A DNA stretch of 64,000 nucleotides from a bacterium (GTDB lineage Bacteria > Bacillota > Clostridia > Lachnospirales > Lachnospiraceae): NCBI GenBank assembly GCA_023663725.1, contig JAMPGX010000004.1, positions 54,670 through 118,669 of the forward strand, written 5' to 3'. Both the position numbers and the translations under genes were made by a program. The notes below the pieces were generated by a model. That model saw nothing but the letters and a program-made list of their open reading frames with translations. It made no database searches and was not told where the DNA came from. Below are positions 1 through 9,684 of the stretch, piece after piece. The stretch's first letter is position 1. Every line of letters begins with the position of its first letter.

Positions 1-91
1 GAACGACCAGCTGGAAGCTAAGAATGATAAGCTGGAAGCCGAAAATGACAGGCTGCGAGCCGAGTTGCAAAGCTACAGACAAAAACCGTGA
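1..91 (+). CDS. C-terminal end of a coiled-coil protein (partial)
   Basis: The reading frame that begins at base 2 is open to a TGA at 89-91 and gives about 29 residues rich in Asn, Glu, Lys and Leu with repeats of the form NDxLEAxNDRL, a heptad-like coiled coil. The start lies outside the window. Coiled-coil tails of this kind occur at the end of Rpn/PD-(D/E)XK transposase-like proteins and of many other proteins, so no function can be assigned. A perfect 14-bp hairpin follows four bases after the stop, which supports this being a true gene end. Confidence 0.5.
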   Translation, partial: NDQLEAKNDKLEAENDRLRAELQSYRQKP

Positions 92-94
92 TTT

Positions 95-126
95 GCGAAA
101 GGGAATGGGTATCCATTCCCTTTCGC
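95..126. terminator. Perfect 14-bp hairpin between convergent genes
   Basis: The arms at 95-108 (GCGAAAGGGAATGG) and 113-126 are exactly complementary around the four-base loop GTAT. It lies between the end of the partial forward gene (91) and the end of the reverse small gene (138). Neither side has a long run of T, so termination is probable from position but not certain. Confidence 0.55.
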
Positions 127-137
127 TGGTAGATGTA

Positions 138-305
138 TCACTCATAAATCTGTCGATCGCCCTTCATCCTGTTGCGTCGGAGCCACAGCCGTATCAAACT
201 CTGGGCAAACAACGCCACCATTGAAAAGTTGATCAGGATGCCAAACACAAGAACAGGATGCGGATACTGAATTAAACTCACAATGCCATTTCTCCTCTCT
301 GTCAT
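138..305 (-). CDS. Small single-pass membrane protein, 55 aa
   Basis: A short reverse reading frame runs from ATG at 303-305 to TGA at 138-140. It encodes MTERRNGIVSLIQYPHPVLV followed by a hydrophobic stretch (about residues 17-38) and a basic tail (RLWLRRNRMKGDR), as expected for a one-pass protein with a cytoplasmic positive end. A better ribosome site (AGGAG) precedes an in-frame GTG at codon 9, so the true start may be there. It begins about 20 bases after the stop of the PadR gene on the same strand, so both may be co-transcribed. PadR genes are often followed by the membrane protein they control, but this one matches no family I recognise. Confidence 0.45.
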   Translation of the reverse strand: MTERRNGIVSLIQYPHPVLVFGILINFSMVALFAQSLIRLWLRRNRMKGDRQIYE

Positions 306-325
306 AATCTCAGATAAAAAACAAC

Positions 326-679
326 TTATGCACTACCTTTCTCATGATGATCTCCCTCCTTATTCTTCATAATCCGAATCCCGTTTTCCAATAGCTCTTC
401 CAGGCGCAACAGCTCTGCGCACAGTGCCTCTGTGCCTCGGGGAGTGATCTGATATTCCTTCCTGCGACTGTCCGCCTCACCCAATAATGTAACAATCCAT
501 CCCTTTTCCAGCAGCATGTTGATGGCTCCATACCGTGTACCCGCCGCCAGCTTCACCCGCCTGTTGGACAATTGTTCCACATTCTGCATAATGCCGTATC
601 CATGCATAGGCTGCATCAGTGACAGGAGAATATAATTATAACAGAAGCCGATATAATTGTTAAAAAGTTTATACCACAA
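326..679 (-). CDS. PadR-family transcriptional regulator, abnormal N-terminus
   Basis: The protein contains the PadR winged-helix signature: ILLSLMQPMHGYGIMQNVEQ, then a region with GTRYGAINMLLEKGWI and the wing RRKEYQITPRGTEAL. PadR proteins are cytoplasmic repressors that usually control adjacent transporter or membrane genes. The usual short Met-initiated lead before ILLSL is missing. Instead the frame runs upstream through AT-rich sequence, and the only start near it is a TTG at 677-679 without a clear ribosome site. The gene may be cut at its 5' end by a deletion, or may start at an internal ATG. The small membrane protein at 138-305 lies downstream and may be its target. Confidence 0.6.
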   Translation of the reverse strand: MWYKLFNNYIGFCYNYILLSLMQPMHGYGIMQNVEQLSNRRVKLAAGTRYGAINMLLEKGWIVTLLGEADSRRKEYQITPRGTEALCAELLRLEELLENGIRIMKNKEGDHHEKGSA

Positions 680-951
680 ATTATAGAAAATACATGGTAA
701 AATATAGAAGTTTACTGAATTCGAGGATTTTTGTAAAAAAGTATGCTAAAATTACTAATGTTTACAGACCGTCAAAGCTAAATCATATATGCTGTTCCCA
801 CGCTTACCGATAATACTTTGCTGCTTTTTCATTGCCTGGGCAACACAAGACGGGATGTCGAGTAACCCTATAATTAATTTTGCAGAATTTTTTATACTTA
901 TAATTAAGGTTCTGTAAAAAGCACCCAGACAGAGAAAGAGCAGAGAAATCC

Positions 952-3321
952 ATGGAAAAACACATTTTACCTGAAGAAGCCGACGCTATGATTACAGAGC
1001 AGGAGCCGGCATGCGAAAGCCCTGTGGAGGAATCAGACAGTCCGTCTGCGCCTGCGACGGAGAAAGCATCTGAGAAGAAGCAGAAGCCGAGGAAAAATTC
1101 TAAACCGAAGAGAACTCCCAAGCCCAAGAAGGCTACTGAGAGGAAACAACAGAGTGCGCAGAAAAAGGGCGCGGGAGATATTGTCCGACAGGCCGCAGGG
1201 CGTTTTGGACAACTGTTTGCCATGCCTGTGGATGAGGATGGCCAGTCTCTGAAATCTCATAGACTGTTAAGTCTTCGCAACAAGATATTTGTCAGCTTCT
1301 TTCTGCCTATTTTATTTGTGGTTATCATTGGTATAGTCTCTTACAATGCCGCATCCGGAGGTCTGGCGGAGAAATTTACGGATTCCAGTCTTCAGGTATC
1401 CCAGATGGCCATGGACTATGTGGATGTCAGTCTGGCGTTTATCAAGGGGGAGGCGCTGCAGTATATGGTGGACGGCGATTTGATCAGCTATGGTCTGGGT
1501 ACTATGGAGAGCGATCGGATTGCCAAGAATAATTTCCTGACGAATACCCGCAGCCGTCTGGTAGCCATCCAGCATATGAATTCAATGATTCACAATATAC
1601 ATATCGTCACCAAGAGCGGCATCGAGATGTTTACCACCAATGCACAGGAGCGTCAGGATGGCATCTTTGAGGCCTACAACGCGGAGATGCAGGCCAAGTC
1701 TGAGGACGGCAGGACAGTTACGCAGTGGGTGGAGGGACACGAAGCGCTGGACGCCGCGTTTGAGTTAAACGAGGCGGATACCTTTGTGGTATACCAGATT
1801 CCCGCGAACAAAAAGGCGGCGTATATTGTCGTGGATATCAGCAGCAATGCTCTTATGGAAAGACTGCAGGCCATTGACTTTGGAGAGGGTAGCATCTGCG
1901 GTTTTGTGACAGACGGAGGCAAGGAGCTTCTATACGAGAATTCAGGTGAGAAAGAATCCAGCGTCCTTACGCCGGAGGAGAGTGTGTTCGCTGATAAGGA
2001 ATTTTTCAGGGAAAGCCTTGAGAGCAGCGATTTGAGCGGCACCAAAAAAGTGCGTTTTCATGGCGATAGCTATCTGTATATCTTTGCCAAGAGCTCGGAG
2101 GGCTCCAAGATCAATTTCTGCGCGTTGGTTCCCTATCGGGTAATCACCGGACAGGCGCAGAAGATCAAGGGCATTACGGTTGCTGTGGTGATTTTGGCCT
2201 GTATCGTGGCCGGCATGGTGGGATTGATCATTACTCTGGGTATACAGAAAAATATGCTGATTTTCTCCAAGCGGTTCAACAAGGTGGCGCAGGGTGATCT
2301 CAGCACAGAAGTCAAGGTGTATGGCAGAGACGAATTTCAGGATCTGGCCCATGTAGCCAACAACATGATTCGCAATAACAGAAATCTGGTGACCAAGCTG
2401 TATAAAACCATCGAGGTGCTGGAGCAGTCGGCAGGAGAGATGGATAACGCCTCTGGAGGGATTAATATCTGTTCTCAGGATATTACTCGGGCGATTGATG
2501 AGATTAATATCGGAATGGATAAGCAGGCTGAGCATGCTGAGGAATGCGCGGTGAAGACCAATAAACTGTCCGAGAGAATTAAGGAGGTCAGAGGCCGAGT
2601 GGAGCGCACGCAGGTGCTGGCGGATAAGACGGAGCAGATGATCGCACAGGGCGCAGATATCGTAGGTGTCTTGGGCGATAAGGCGCAGGAGACCTGGGAG
2701 GTGACACAGAAGGTAGGCGGCAGTATTGCTCAGCTGAAATCGGAGTCTCAGACGATTAACGAGTTTGTGGAGACAATCAGCAATATATCCAAGCAGACCA
2801 ATCTGCTGTCCCTGAACGCATCAATAGAGGCCGCCAGAGCAGGTGAAGCCGGTCGGGGCTTCTCCGTAGTGGCCTCAGAGATCCGCAAGTTAGCGGAGGA
2901 CTCCAATGCGGCAGCGGGCGAGATCCGAAACAAGGTGGGTATGATTGCGAAATACACGGAGCAGACGGTGAAGGATGCCGAATATGCCCAGGAGATTGTA
3001 CACATTCAGGAAAAAGCGGTCCGCCAGGTCGTGGAAGTGTTTGGCGGTATGAATGAACAGATTATCGAGCTGTTGTCCGAGTTGAAGGAGATCGCTGTAG
3101 GCACGGAGGCTGCGGACGGCGAGAGAAGCGATACGCTTGAGGCAGTGGAAAATATCTCCGCTATTATTGAAGAGACGGCAAGCTGTGCTCTGATGGTTCA
3201 GGGTATGGCAGAAAATCTGTTAAACAGCGCGGAGAAGCTCGATCAGACCTCCCATGCGTTGAATGAAAACATGGACGGGCTGAAGACGGAGATATCCGCA
3301 TTTAAGATCGCACGGGAATAG
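952..3321 (+). CDS. Methyl-accepting chemotaxis protein with Lys-rich N-terminal tail
   Basis: This is a 789-residue transmembrane chemoreceptor. Residues 1-105 are a hydrophilic cytoplasmic tail, very rich in Lys and Pro between 41 and 72. TM1 is about 112-132, an extracellular ligand domain about 135-400 (probably dCache-like), TM2 about 406-430, then HAMP and the signalling domain with the conserved hairpin tip ([20 protein letters not shown], about 615-640). Chemoreceptors normally signal to CheA. Here the stop is followed within about 14 bases by a YesM-type kinase gene, so it may serve or be co-regulated with that pathway instead. The long basic tail before TM1 is not usual for the family. 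No strong ribosome site precedes the ATG. Confidence 0.9.
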   Translation: MEKHILPEEADAMITEQEPACESPVEESDSPSAPATEKASEKKQKPRKNSKPKRTPKPKKATERKQQSAQKKGAGDIVRQAAGRFGQLFAMPVDEDGQSLKSHRLLSLRNKIFVSFFLPILFVVIIGIVSYNAASGGLAEKFTDSSLQVSQMAMDYVDVSLAFIKGEALQYMVDGDLISYGLGTMESDRIAKNNFLTNTRSRLVAIQHMNSMIHNIHIVTKSGIEMFTTNAQERQDGIFEAYNAEMQAKSEDGRTVTQWVEGHEALDAAFELNEADTFVVYQIPANKKAAYIVVDISSNALMERLQAIDFGEGSICGFVTDGGKELLYENSGEKESSVLTPEESVFADKEFFRESLESSDLSGTKKVRFHGDSYLYIFAKSSEGSKINFCALVPYRVITGQAQKIKGITVAVVILACIVAGMVGLIITLGIQKNMLIFSKRFNKVAQGDLSTEVKVYGRDEFQDLAHVANNMIRNNRNLVTKLYKTIEVLEQSAGEMDNASGGINICSQDITRAIDEINIGMDKQAEHAEECAVKTNKLSERIKEVRGRVERTQVLADKTEQMIAQGADIVGVLGDKAQETWEVTQKVGGSIAQLKSESQTINEFVETISNISKQTNLLSLNASIEAARAGEAGRGFSVVASEIRKLAEDSNAAAGEIRNKVGMIAKYTEQTVKDAEYAQEIVHIQEKAVRQVVEVFGGMNEQIIELLSELKEIAVGTEAADGERSDTLEAVENISAIIEETASCALMVQGMAENLLNSAEKLDQTSHALNENMDGLKTEISAFKIARE

Positions 3322-3334
3322 GTTGCCGGAGATT

Positions 3335-5104
3335 ATGAGAAAAAGAGAAAGCCGCCTGTTGGCTTGGCTGAACCAGCTCAAATTGAGGCAGAAGCTTTGG
3401 ATCATGCAGATATTTTGCGTGATCCTGCCGCTCCTGCTCACGGACAGTGTGATTGTCAGTATCATCACATATGCGGAGAGACAGGCCGACGTGCAGGAGA
3501 TGAACAACATAGCTGATTCGGTAGAATATACGATCATGAATTACAGTTCGCAGCTTGTGTTAATGATGCAGGACATCTACAGGAACAGGGAAGTAAATGA
3601 GTTTATCAACGGTACATATACCTCTCCGCTGGATTACTACAACCAGCACTTGAATTTTGCCAAGGCGTCTCTGTTTGGACTGCTGATGAACAGTAGCAGC
3701 TGCAATGTGGTGATCTATACGGACGCTGAGGGCATCGTGAGCGGCGGTAATTTTCAGCGGATGGAGAAGGCGCAGAACGAGGCCTGGTATCAGGCGTTTA
3801 TGGAGCAGGATAAGGATATTCTGCTCTATGCTGACTTTGCCAAGATCAACTGGGAGAAGAGAAGAGTCATATCCTTTGTCCGGCATATGGATTACCTGGA
3901 CAAGGAATATAAGGGCGCCGTGTTGCGTCTGGATTGGGATTATGGCAATATATCGCGAACGATTGCCAACGCCAAATATTCCTCGACCGTGTATGTGTGC
4001 GATGGAAACACAATACTTTTCTCCAATGAGAGGCGGGGCGGAATCAATGTTCCCTACGAAGTCATACCGGCATCCGTTGTCTCCAACGCCGGATTTCATA
4101 AGACGATACGCATACTGGACGGCAGCTGGGATATCTATGTCATGCCCAGACCCAATAACGTATATGAGGCGGTGCGAAAGAATTTGCCTCTGTTTGGTAT
4201 GCTGCTTTTACTCAATCTCTTTCTGCCCTTTACCCTGATGAATTTGATCAACCGCTCCTTTACGCAACGTCTTCGAGAGCTGGAGGCGGCGCTCAGAAGT
4301 CTGGACAGGGATGAGCTGTGTCAGCTTCCGGAGATCAGCGGCGCGGATGAAATCAGTCTATTGATGGAAAGCTATAATGAGATGGCGGTGCGGATGAACG
4401 ATTTGATTCAGAATGAATATAAGAGTCGTTTGAAGCGTCAGGAGTATGATATCGCCAGACAGAAGGCGGAGCTGCTGGCGCTTCAAAGCCAGATTAATCC
4501 ACATTTTCTGTTCAACGCCCTGGAGAGTATTCGAATGCACAGTGTGATCAAGGGGGAGTTTGAGACGGCCGACATGGTGGAAAAGCTGGCGGTGATGCAG
4601 AGGCAGAATGTGGCGTGGGGAAATGATTATGTGACGATTGACGATGAGATCAATTTCGTCAAAGCATATTTGGAGCTGCAGAAGTACCGCTTTGGCGACA
4701 GGCTTTGTTATGAGATTCAAGTAGATGGAGAGAGCGGGCAATATCGGCTGCCCAGACTCACGCTGGTCACTTTTGTAGAAAATGCCTGCGTTCATGGAAT
4801 GGAGAAGAAAGAATCCTCCTGCTGGGTGTTTGTCCGAGTGTTTCAAAAGGGTGAGAATCTGATTCTGGAGGTTGAGGATACCGGACAGGGTATGTCAGAG
4901 ACGAAGTGTCGGCAGCTGGTGCAGGAGATGAACGAGGCGCGTATCGAGATGCTTCAGGAAAATAAGAGCGTGGGTATACTCAACGCAGCCTTGCGTTTGA
5001 AGCTGTTTCTGGACAATCAAGTTAAATTTGAATTGGACAGCGAGACAGGTGTTGGTACGCTGGTGACAATCAGGATTCCGTTGGAGGTGACACGATGGAG
5101 ATGA
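3335..5104 (+). CDS. Sensor histidine kinase, YesM type
   Basis: This is a membrane sensor kinase of about 589 residues. TM1 is about 16-40, an extracellular sensor domain follows, TM2 is about 283-305, then a HAMP segment and a His_kinase domain with INPHFLFNALESIR, where His390 is the predicted phosphorylation site. A HATPase domain with the N box (FVENACVHGM) and a G box (DTGQGMS) ends the protein. YesM-type kinases sense sugars or cell-surface states and phosphorylate AraC-type regulators such as the next gene. An alternative TTG start lies 12 bases upstream. The ATG at 3335 follows GGAG. The gene is tightly linked to the chemoreceptor before it and overlaps or abuts the regulator after it. 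Confidence 0.93.
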   Translation: MRKRESRLLAWLNQLKLRQKLWIMQIFCVILPLLLTDSVIVSIITYAERQADVQEMNNIADSVEYTIMNYSSQLVLMMQDIYRNREVNEFINGTYTSPLDYYNQHLNFAKASLFGLLMNSSSCNVVIYTDAEGIVSGGNFQRMEKAQNEAWYQAFMEQDKDILLYADFAKINWEKRRVISFVRHMDYLDKEYKGAVLRLDWDYGNISRTIANAKYSSTVYVCDGNTILFSNERRGGINVPYEVIPASVVSNAGFHKTIRILDGSWDIYVMPRPNNVYEAVRKNLPLFGMLLLLNLFLPFTLMNLINRSFTQRLRELEAALRSLDRDELCQLPEISGADEISLLMESYNEMAVRMNDLIQNEYKSRLKRQEYDIARQKAELLALQSQINPHFLFNALESIRMHSVIKGEFETADMVEKLAVMQRQNVAWGNDYVTIDDEINFVKAYLELQKYRFGDRLCYEIQVDGESGQYRLPRLTLVTFVENACVHGMEKKESSCWVFVRVFQKGENLILEVEDTGQGMSETKCRQLVQEMNEARIEMLQENKSVGILNAALRLKLFLDNQVKFELDSETGVGTLVTIRIPLEVTRWR

Positions 5105-5136
5105 TCTTGACGGATGCGTGGAACGGAGAGAGGAAA

Positions 5137-6729
5137 ATGCTGAGGGTGCTGCTGGTGGATGATGAGCCGTTCATCCTGCAGGGGCTATCCATGCTGATTG
5201 ACTGGGGCAGCGAGGGATATGAGATCGTGGGCAGGGCGGGCAGCGCCCGTGAAGCGCTGACGATTATCCAGCAGGAGAAACCGGATCTCGTGTTGGTTGA
5301 TATTCGTATGCCACAGATGAGCGGCCTCGAATTGCTGGAGGAGGTGCGCAGGAACAGCATGTCTCATGCCTGCTTTGTGATTATGAGCGGGTACAGCGAT
5401 TTTGAATATGCCAGAACAGCGATGAAGTGGGGATGCATCGATTATTTGCTGAAGCCTATCAGCAGGGAGGAGTTGCTGAATATTCTGAGGCGGGTCAGGA
5501 TACTCAAGGAGGAAGAGGAGCGCAAGGAGCGGGATGACTCTCTGATCGCCAAGGAATTCTTTTCCCGCAATATGATCGCTCTGATACGCGGAAAATTCGA
5601 TGAGGACAATGTGAAATGTGTCAAGCAATATCTGGGCGACTGTCATGGCTGTCGCTATATCTGTGTGGAGATCGATGACAGCGCCATGGATGGCCGTATG
5701 CCGGATGAGGAGAGAAGAATACGGCAGAAACAGCTCTATCAGTGGTGCCTTAAGGAGCTGCCGGGCGAAGAGTACCGCTGTGTCTTTGACATATCCGTTC
5801 AGGGAGAGAATCATGATGTGGCCATCATCTATAGTGATGAATTGCTGAGTAAGAAATCTGGCATTACCGAGCAGGAATATCTGAGACAGTGGAGGAGAAG
5901 GCTGACTGGCGGTCTGGATTTTCCGGTCCGTATGGTCGCTGGAAGCAAGGTGGATAGCCTTGAGCAGATTGCGGATTCCGTCAGAACGGTGCGCATGGCC
6001 AGGTTGCTCAGGGGATTGGAGCTCGGAGAGGATTTGAACGATATAGAGGAGCTGAACTGGGCTCCTCTGGAGAGGCGCCTGGGCAAAGAGGAAACGGATG
6101 AGCTGATCCATATGGTTAAGCAGAATCAGAAGGAGGCCATTGCCGCAGGTGCACAGCGACTGTACGACGAGCTGTATCAGATGGACAGCAGGACAGCAGA
6201 TATGGTTTTCCACTATCTGTTTATCAGGCTGCTCCGTCTGGCCATTGGGATTGATGAGAATCTGGATCAGCATGAGGTGCTGCGTTTTATCAGCCGTTGC
6301 GCGTTTGAACAGACCGACATGGAGGACGGACGGAACGCTATGGTCACGATGCTTCTGGACTATGGGGACTACCTGATGCAGCTGCGCAGGAATCAGTCTC
6401 AGGCAGTTCTTGACCAGATTGAGAGTGACATGAGAGCGAATTACAGGGAGAATCTGACACTTAAGGATATGGGTGCAAAATACTTTATCAATGCCGCCTA
6501 TCTTGGACAGATCTTCAAAAAGCAGTACGGTGAGACCTTCAAAGATCATCTGAACCGGATCCGAATTGAATATGCCGAGGAATTCCTGCTACACACGGAT
6601 ATGAAGATCTATGAGATTGCCGAGAGGGTAGGGTACAAGGACAGCGATTACTTTATCAATCGTTTCCTGGCGGTGAAAGGCTGTACACCCACCAAATTCC
6701 GCAAGCAAACGGCAGATAGTGCAAATTGA
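5137..6729 (+). CDS. AraC-type response regulator, YesN type
   Basis: An N-terminal receiver domain (about 1-120) carries the acidic pair DDE near residue 8, the phospho-acceptor Asp55 in LVLVDIRMP, and the conserved Lys in YLLKPIS. A long linker follows, and two AraC helix-turn-helix motifs end the protein (about 430-527, with YEIAERVGYKDSDYFINRF). Such regulators turn on adjacent sugar ABC operons. The nearest target here is the lipoprotein gene at 6886. I chose the ATG at 5137 because it puts MLRVLLVDDEP at the N-terminus and follows GAGAGG. An in-frame ATG at 5095 would overlap the kinase gene. Confidence 0.93.
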   Translation: MLRVLLVDDEPFILQGLSMLIDWGSEGYEIVGRAGSAREALTIIQQEKPDLVLVDIRMPQMSGLELLEEVRRNSMSHACFVIMSGYSDFEYARTAMKWGCIDYLLKPISREELLNILRRVRILKEEEERKERDDSLIAKEFFSRNMIALIRGKFDEDNVKCVKQYLGDCHGCRYICVEIDDSAMDGRMPDEERRIRQKQLYQWCLKELPGEEYRCVFDISVQGENHDVAIIYSDELLSKKSGITEQEYLRQWRRRLTGGLDFPVRMVAGSKVDSLEQIADSVRTVRMARLLRGLELGEDLNDIEELNWAPLERRLGKEETDELIHMVKQNQKEAIAAGAQRLYDELYQMDSRTADMVFHYLFIRLLRLAIGIDENLDQHEVLRFISRCAFEQTDMEDGRNAMVTMLLDYGDYLMQLRRNQSQAVLDQIESDMRANYRENLTLKDMGAKYFINAAYLGQIFKKQYGETFKDHLNRIRIEYAEEFLLHTDMKIYEIAERVGYKDSDYFINRFLAVKGCTPTKFRKQTADSAN

Positions 6730-6885
6730 CGAAAAAGGAGGAGAAAATCAGGAGGACATTGTGCAACTATAATTTGTAGGGTTTTTACTATAGTTTGTCT
6801 GGTTGTGAAACTGTTGCAGTGACTATACAATAAATGTACAGAAAGTATACTGACTGTCACATTTTTGAAGGAGGATAAAAGGATT

Positions 6886-8622
6886 ATGAAAAAGAAATTA
6901 CTTTCCGTACTCCTGGTTTCTGCAATGGCAATCACGGCTATGACTGCCTGTGGAGATCAGGGCGCGGGGAACGACAATGTGAACACTGGTGGCAATGCTA
7001 CTGGCGGTTCAGACAACAGCAATGTGGACGATAGCAATGGTGGTGGCAACAGCGGCAACAGCGGCAGTACCGATATCACAGAATTTACATATTTTATCAC
7101 CATGCCCGGTTCCGAGATTAACAATGACAATGAAATCGCTCAGATCATCGCTGAGAAGACAGGCGTTAAGGTGAAGGAGACCTGGCTGACAGGTCAGACA
7201 GCGTCTGAGGCCACCGGTACTCTGATCGCTGGCGGCGAGTATCCTGACTTCATCGACAGTGATGACATGTCCATGCTGGTAGACGCAGGCGCGCTGATTC
7301 CACTGGACGACTATATTGACAAGTATCCCGAGTTCAGAGATACCTGGTTTACTCAGGAGGAGTGGGATAAATTCCGCCAGCCGGACGGACATATCTATTG
7401 GATCAATCCCTTCGGCAATACCTACGGCGAGAGCAAGACCACCACGCATAATGACGAGGCCTTCTGGATTCAGGTGAGGGTTCTGGAGTGGGCGGATTAT
7501 CCCGATATCCAGACCATGGATGAGTATTTTGATTTGCTGGAGCGCTACATGGAGGCCAACCCCACCATGGAGGATGGCACCGCCAATATCGCTTACACTA
7601 TTCTCTGTGAGGACTGGAGATACTTCTGTCTGGAGAATGCCGGACAGTTCCTGGGCGGCTATCCCAATGACGGTTCTGTCATTGTGAATAAGGCCACTAT
7701 GACAATCGAGGATTACAACACCTCTGAGGATACCATCGCTTACTTTAAGAAGCTGAATGAGGAGTACCAGAAGGGCTTTGTGGATCCTGAGAGCTTTACC
7801 CAGACATATGACGAGTACATCGCCAAGCTTTCTACCGGTCGCGTGCTGGGCATGGTTGACCAGTGGTGGAATTTCTCCAACACGGTAAATGATGTGTTCA
7901 AGTCTCAGGGCCTGGACGAGAAGGGCTGCAACTATGTGCCTCTTGGACTGACCACTAAGGCTGGTATGGACAACAGATGGCATACATACGGCGACACTGT
8001 GAATCAGGCCAGCGGTATTGCAATCACAGTCGACTGTAAGGATCCCGACAAGGCGTTCAAGTTCATGGTGGACATCTGCATGAATCAGGAGCTGCATGAT
8101 CTGCGTTTCTGGGGCGTGGAAGGCGTCGACTATCTGGTAGATGAGAACGGCCTGTACTACCGCACGGACGAAATGAGACAGAAGTGTGCGGATACCTCTT
8201 ACAAGGCCTCCCACCTGTGTACATACTCTTACTTCCCGCAGTGGGGCGGCACCAGCCAGGATGGTAAGAATGCAATGACTCCCAGCGAACAGCCCTCCGA
8301 GTTTATGAACGGCATGGCGAAGCCTCTGGTAGACTGCTTCAATGCCTACGGCGTTACCACATATCCGGATATGATCGGCTCTATTGTGGAGGAGAATGCG
8401 CCTTGGTTCCCGATGTACAGCTATTCCAACAACTTTACCACGGAGACTCCCGGCGGTCTTGCCTGGGCGCTGATGGGTGAGTGCAAGCATGAGTGGCTGC
8501 CCAAGGTAGTCATGGCTCCTGACTTCGAGCAGGGATGGGCAGATTACATGAAGGCATACAACGCATGTAAGCCCGAGGACTTCATCGCTGAAATGCAGGC
8601 AATCCTGGATACCTTCAAATAG
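6886..8622 (+). CDS. Oligosaccharide ABC transporter, substrate-binding lipoprotein (LplA-like)
   Basis: About 579 residues. A lipoprotein signal peptide ends in the lipobox TAC at Cys22, followed by a Gly/Asn/Ser-rich flexible linker to about residue 62 and a large family 1 extracellular solute-binding domain. Proteins of this size next to two YesM/YesN-linked permeases bind complex oligosaccharides at the outer membrane face. The start at 6886 is preceded by AAGGAGG. A long hairpin (8651-8700) separates it from the permeases, which may let the binding protein be made in excess. No ATPase gene is present. In this group a shared MsmK-like ATPase elsewhere usually serves several transporters. 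Confidence 0.9.
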   Translation: MKKKLLSVLLVSAMAITAMTACGDQGAGNDNVNTGGNATGGSDNSNVDDSNGGGNSGNSGSTDITEFTYFITMPGSEINNDNEIAQIIAEKTGVKVKETWLTGQTASEATGTLIAGGEYPDFIDSDDMSMLVDAGALIPLDDYIDKYPEFRDTWFTQEEWDKFRQPDGHIYWINPFGNTYGESKTTTHNDEAFWIQVRVLEWADYPDIQTMDEYFDLLERYMEANPTMEDGTANIAYTILCEDWRYFCLENAGQFLGGYPNDGSVIVNKATMTIEDYNTSEDTIAYFKKLNEEYQKGFVDPESFTQTYDEYIAKLSTGRVLGMVDQWWNFSNTVNDVFKSQGLDEKGCNYVPLGLTTKAGMDNRWHTYGDTVNQASGIAITVDCKDPDKAFKFMVDICMNQELHDLRFWGVEGVDYLVDENGLYYRTDEMRQKCADTSYKASHLCTYSYFPQWGGTSQDGKNAMTPSEQPSEFMNGMAKPLVDCFNAYGVTTYPDMIGSIVEENAPWFPMYSYSNNFTTETPGGLAWALMGECKHEWLPKVVMAPDFEQGWADYMKAYNACKPEDFIAEMQAILDTFK

Positions 8623-8650
8623 GATGGCCATAACCCTTAAGTAATTACAT

Positions 8651-8700
8651 GAAAGAGGTGGCAATGGTATTTCATATTGAAAGGACATTGCCACCCTTTC
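8651..8700 (+). promoter_or_regulatory. mRNA hairpin between binding-protein and permease genes
   Basis: GGTGGCAATG (8657-8666) pairs with CATTGCCACC (8686-8695). The flanking GAAAG/CTTTC extends the stem after one bulged base. No T-run follows, so this is more likely a 3' stabiliser or partial attenuator of the lipoprotein mRNA than a full terminator. Confidence 0.6.
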
Positions 8701-8727
8701 TTCATAATTAGAATCAGGAGTGATGCT

Positions 8728-9672
8728 ATGGCTCAAGCACAAGTTTCCAAAGTTAAAAAAGATAAGAGAATTACATGGAAAGAGATCAAAAGGCAAAAAA
8801 CCCTGCTGATCATATCTTTCTTTGTGGTGATATATGGAATAATTTTTTGCTATCTGCCTCTTGGCGGCTGGGTGATGGCTTTTCAGAACTACAAGCCCAA
8901 GAATGGACTGTTTGGTTCTCAATTTATAGGATTGGACAAATTTAAGTTTCTTTTTTCGGATGTCACCTTTCTGAAGGTGATACGAAACACCTTCTGTATG
9001 GGAGCGCTGAATCTGTTGACTACCACGATCATGGCGATCCTGTTTGCCATCCTGCTCAACGAGATACGCAACACGGTGGTAAAGAAGACCGTACAGACGA
9101 TTTCCTATCTGCCGCACTTTCTCTCGTGGATCATTGTCGCCGGCATATTGCACGATGCCCTGTCGAGTACGGGTATCATCAATGATTTGTTGATGCGGGC
9201 GGGTATTATCAAGCAGGCGATCAATTTCTTTGCACATACACAATATTTCTGGCCCATCGTGGCATTTGCTAACTGCTGGAAGGAGACGGGATGGAATGCC
9301 ATTATCTATCTAGCGGCTATCACCTCCATAGATCCCTGTCTGTATGAGGCGGCATCTATAGACGGCGCGGGAAGACTGGCCAAGATCCGCTATATCACTC
9401 TGCCAGGCATCAGGCCCACGATCATCATACTGCTGCTCATGAATGTGGGCAATGTGTTGAATGCCGGGTTCGAGGTCCAGTATCTGCTGGGCAATGGACT
9501 GGTGCAGAGTGTGTCCCAGACCATAGATATCTATGTGCTCAAATGGGGTATCAGTCAGAATGACTATTCCCTGGGTACTGCGGCTGGCATATTTAAGAGT
9601 GCCGTGAGCATCGCCCTCATCCTGCTCAGTAACGCATGGGCTAAGCGTGCCGGCGAAGAGCGTCTGTTCTAG
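8728..9672 (+). CDS. Sugar ABC transporter permease (LplB-like)
   Basis: This is a roughly 314-residue integral membrane protein of the CUT1 sugar permease family. A first TM segment (about 27-48) is followed by the binding-protein-dependent transport domain with the EAA loop (YEAASIDGAGRLAKIRYITL), which docks the ATPase. It forms a heterodimer with the next gene product. ATG at 8728 follows AGGAG. The frame is open further upstream, but that part lies in the hairpin region and is unlikely to be coding. It is followed 12 bases later by the partner permease. Confidence 0.92.
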   Translation: MAQAQVSKVKKDKRITWKEIKRQKTLLIISFFVVIYGIIFCYLPLGGWVMAFQNYKPKNGLFGSQFIGLDKFKFLFSDVTFLKVIRNTFCMGALNLLTTTIMAILFAILLNEIRNTVVKKTVQTISYLPHFLSWIIVAGILHDALSSTGIINDLLMRAGIIKQAINFFAHTQYFWPIVAFANCWKETGWNAIIYLAAITSIDPCLYEAASIDGAGRLAKIRYITLPGIRPTIIILLLMNVGNVLNAGFEVQYLLGNGLVQSVSQTIDIYVLKWGISQNDYSLGTAAGIFKSAVSIALILLSNAWAKRAGEERLF

Positions 9673-9684
9673 GAGGTTGAGATC

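Noticed and set aside
24..224. 66-codon forward frame at the window start
   Set aside because: It crosses the perfect hairpin at 95-126 and the reverse small gene. The base-2 frame and the reverse gene explain the region better.
807..814. Motility sigma (-10 ACCGATAA) promoter before the chemoreceptor
   Set aside because: The -10 is close to consensus but no TAAA element lies 15 bases upstream.
5185..6549. 454-codon reverse frame under the response regulator
   Set aside because: The forward gene has full receiver and AraC motifs. The reverse product looks random.
7009..9243. 744-codon reverse frame across the LplA-like and LplB-like genes
   Set aside because: It is the antisense shadow of two clear forward genes with signal peptide and permease motifs. 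The product has no family-like pattern and no ribosome site.
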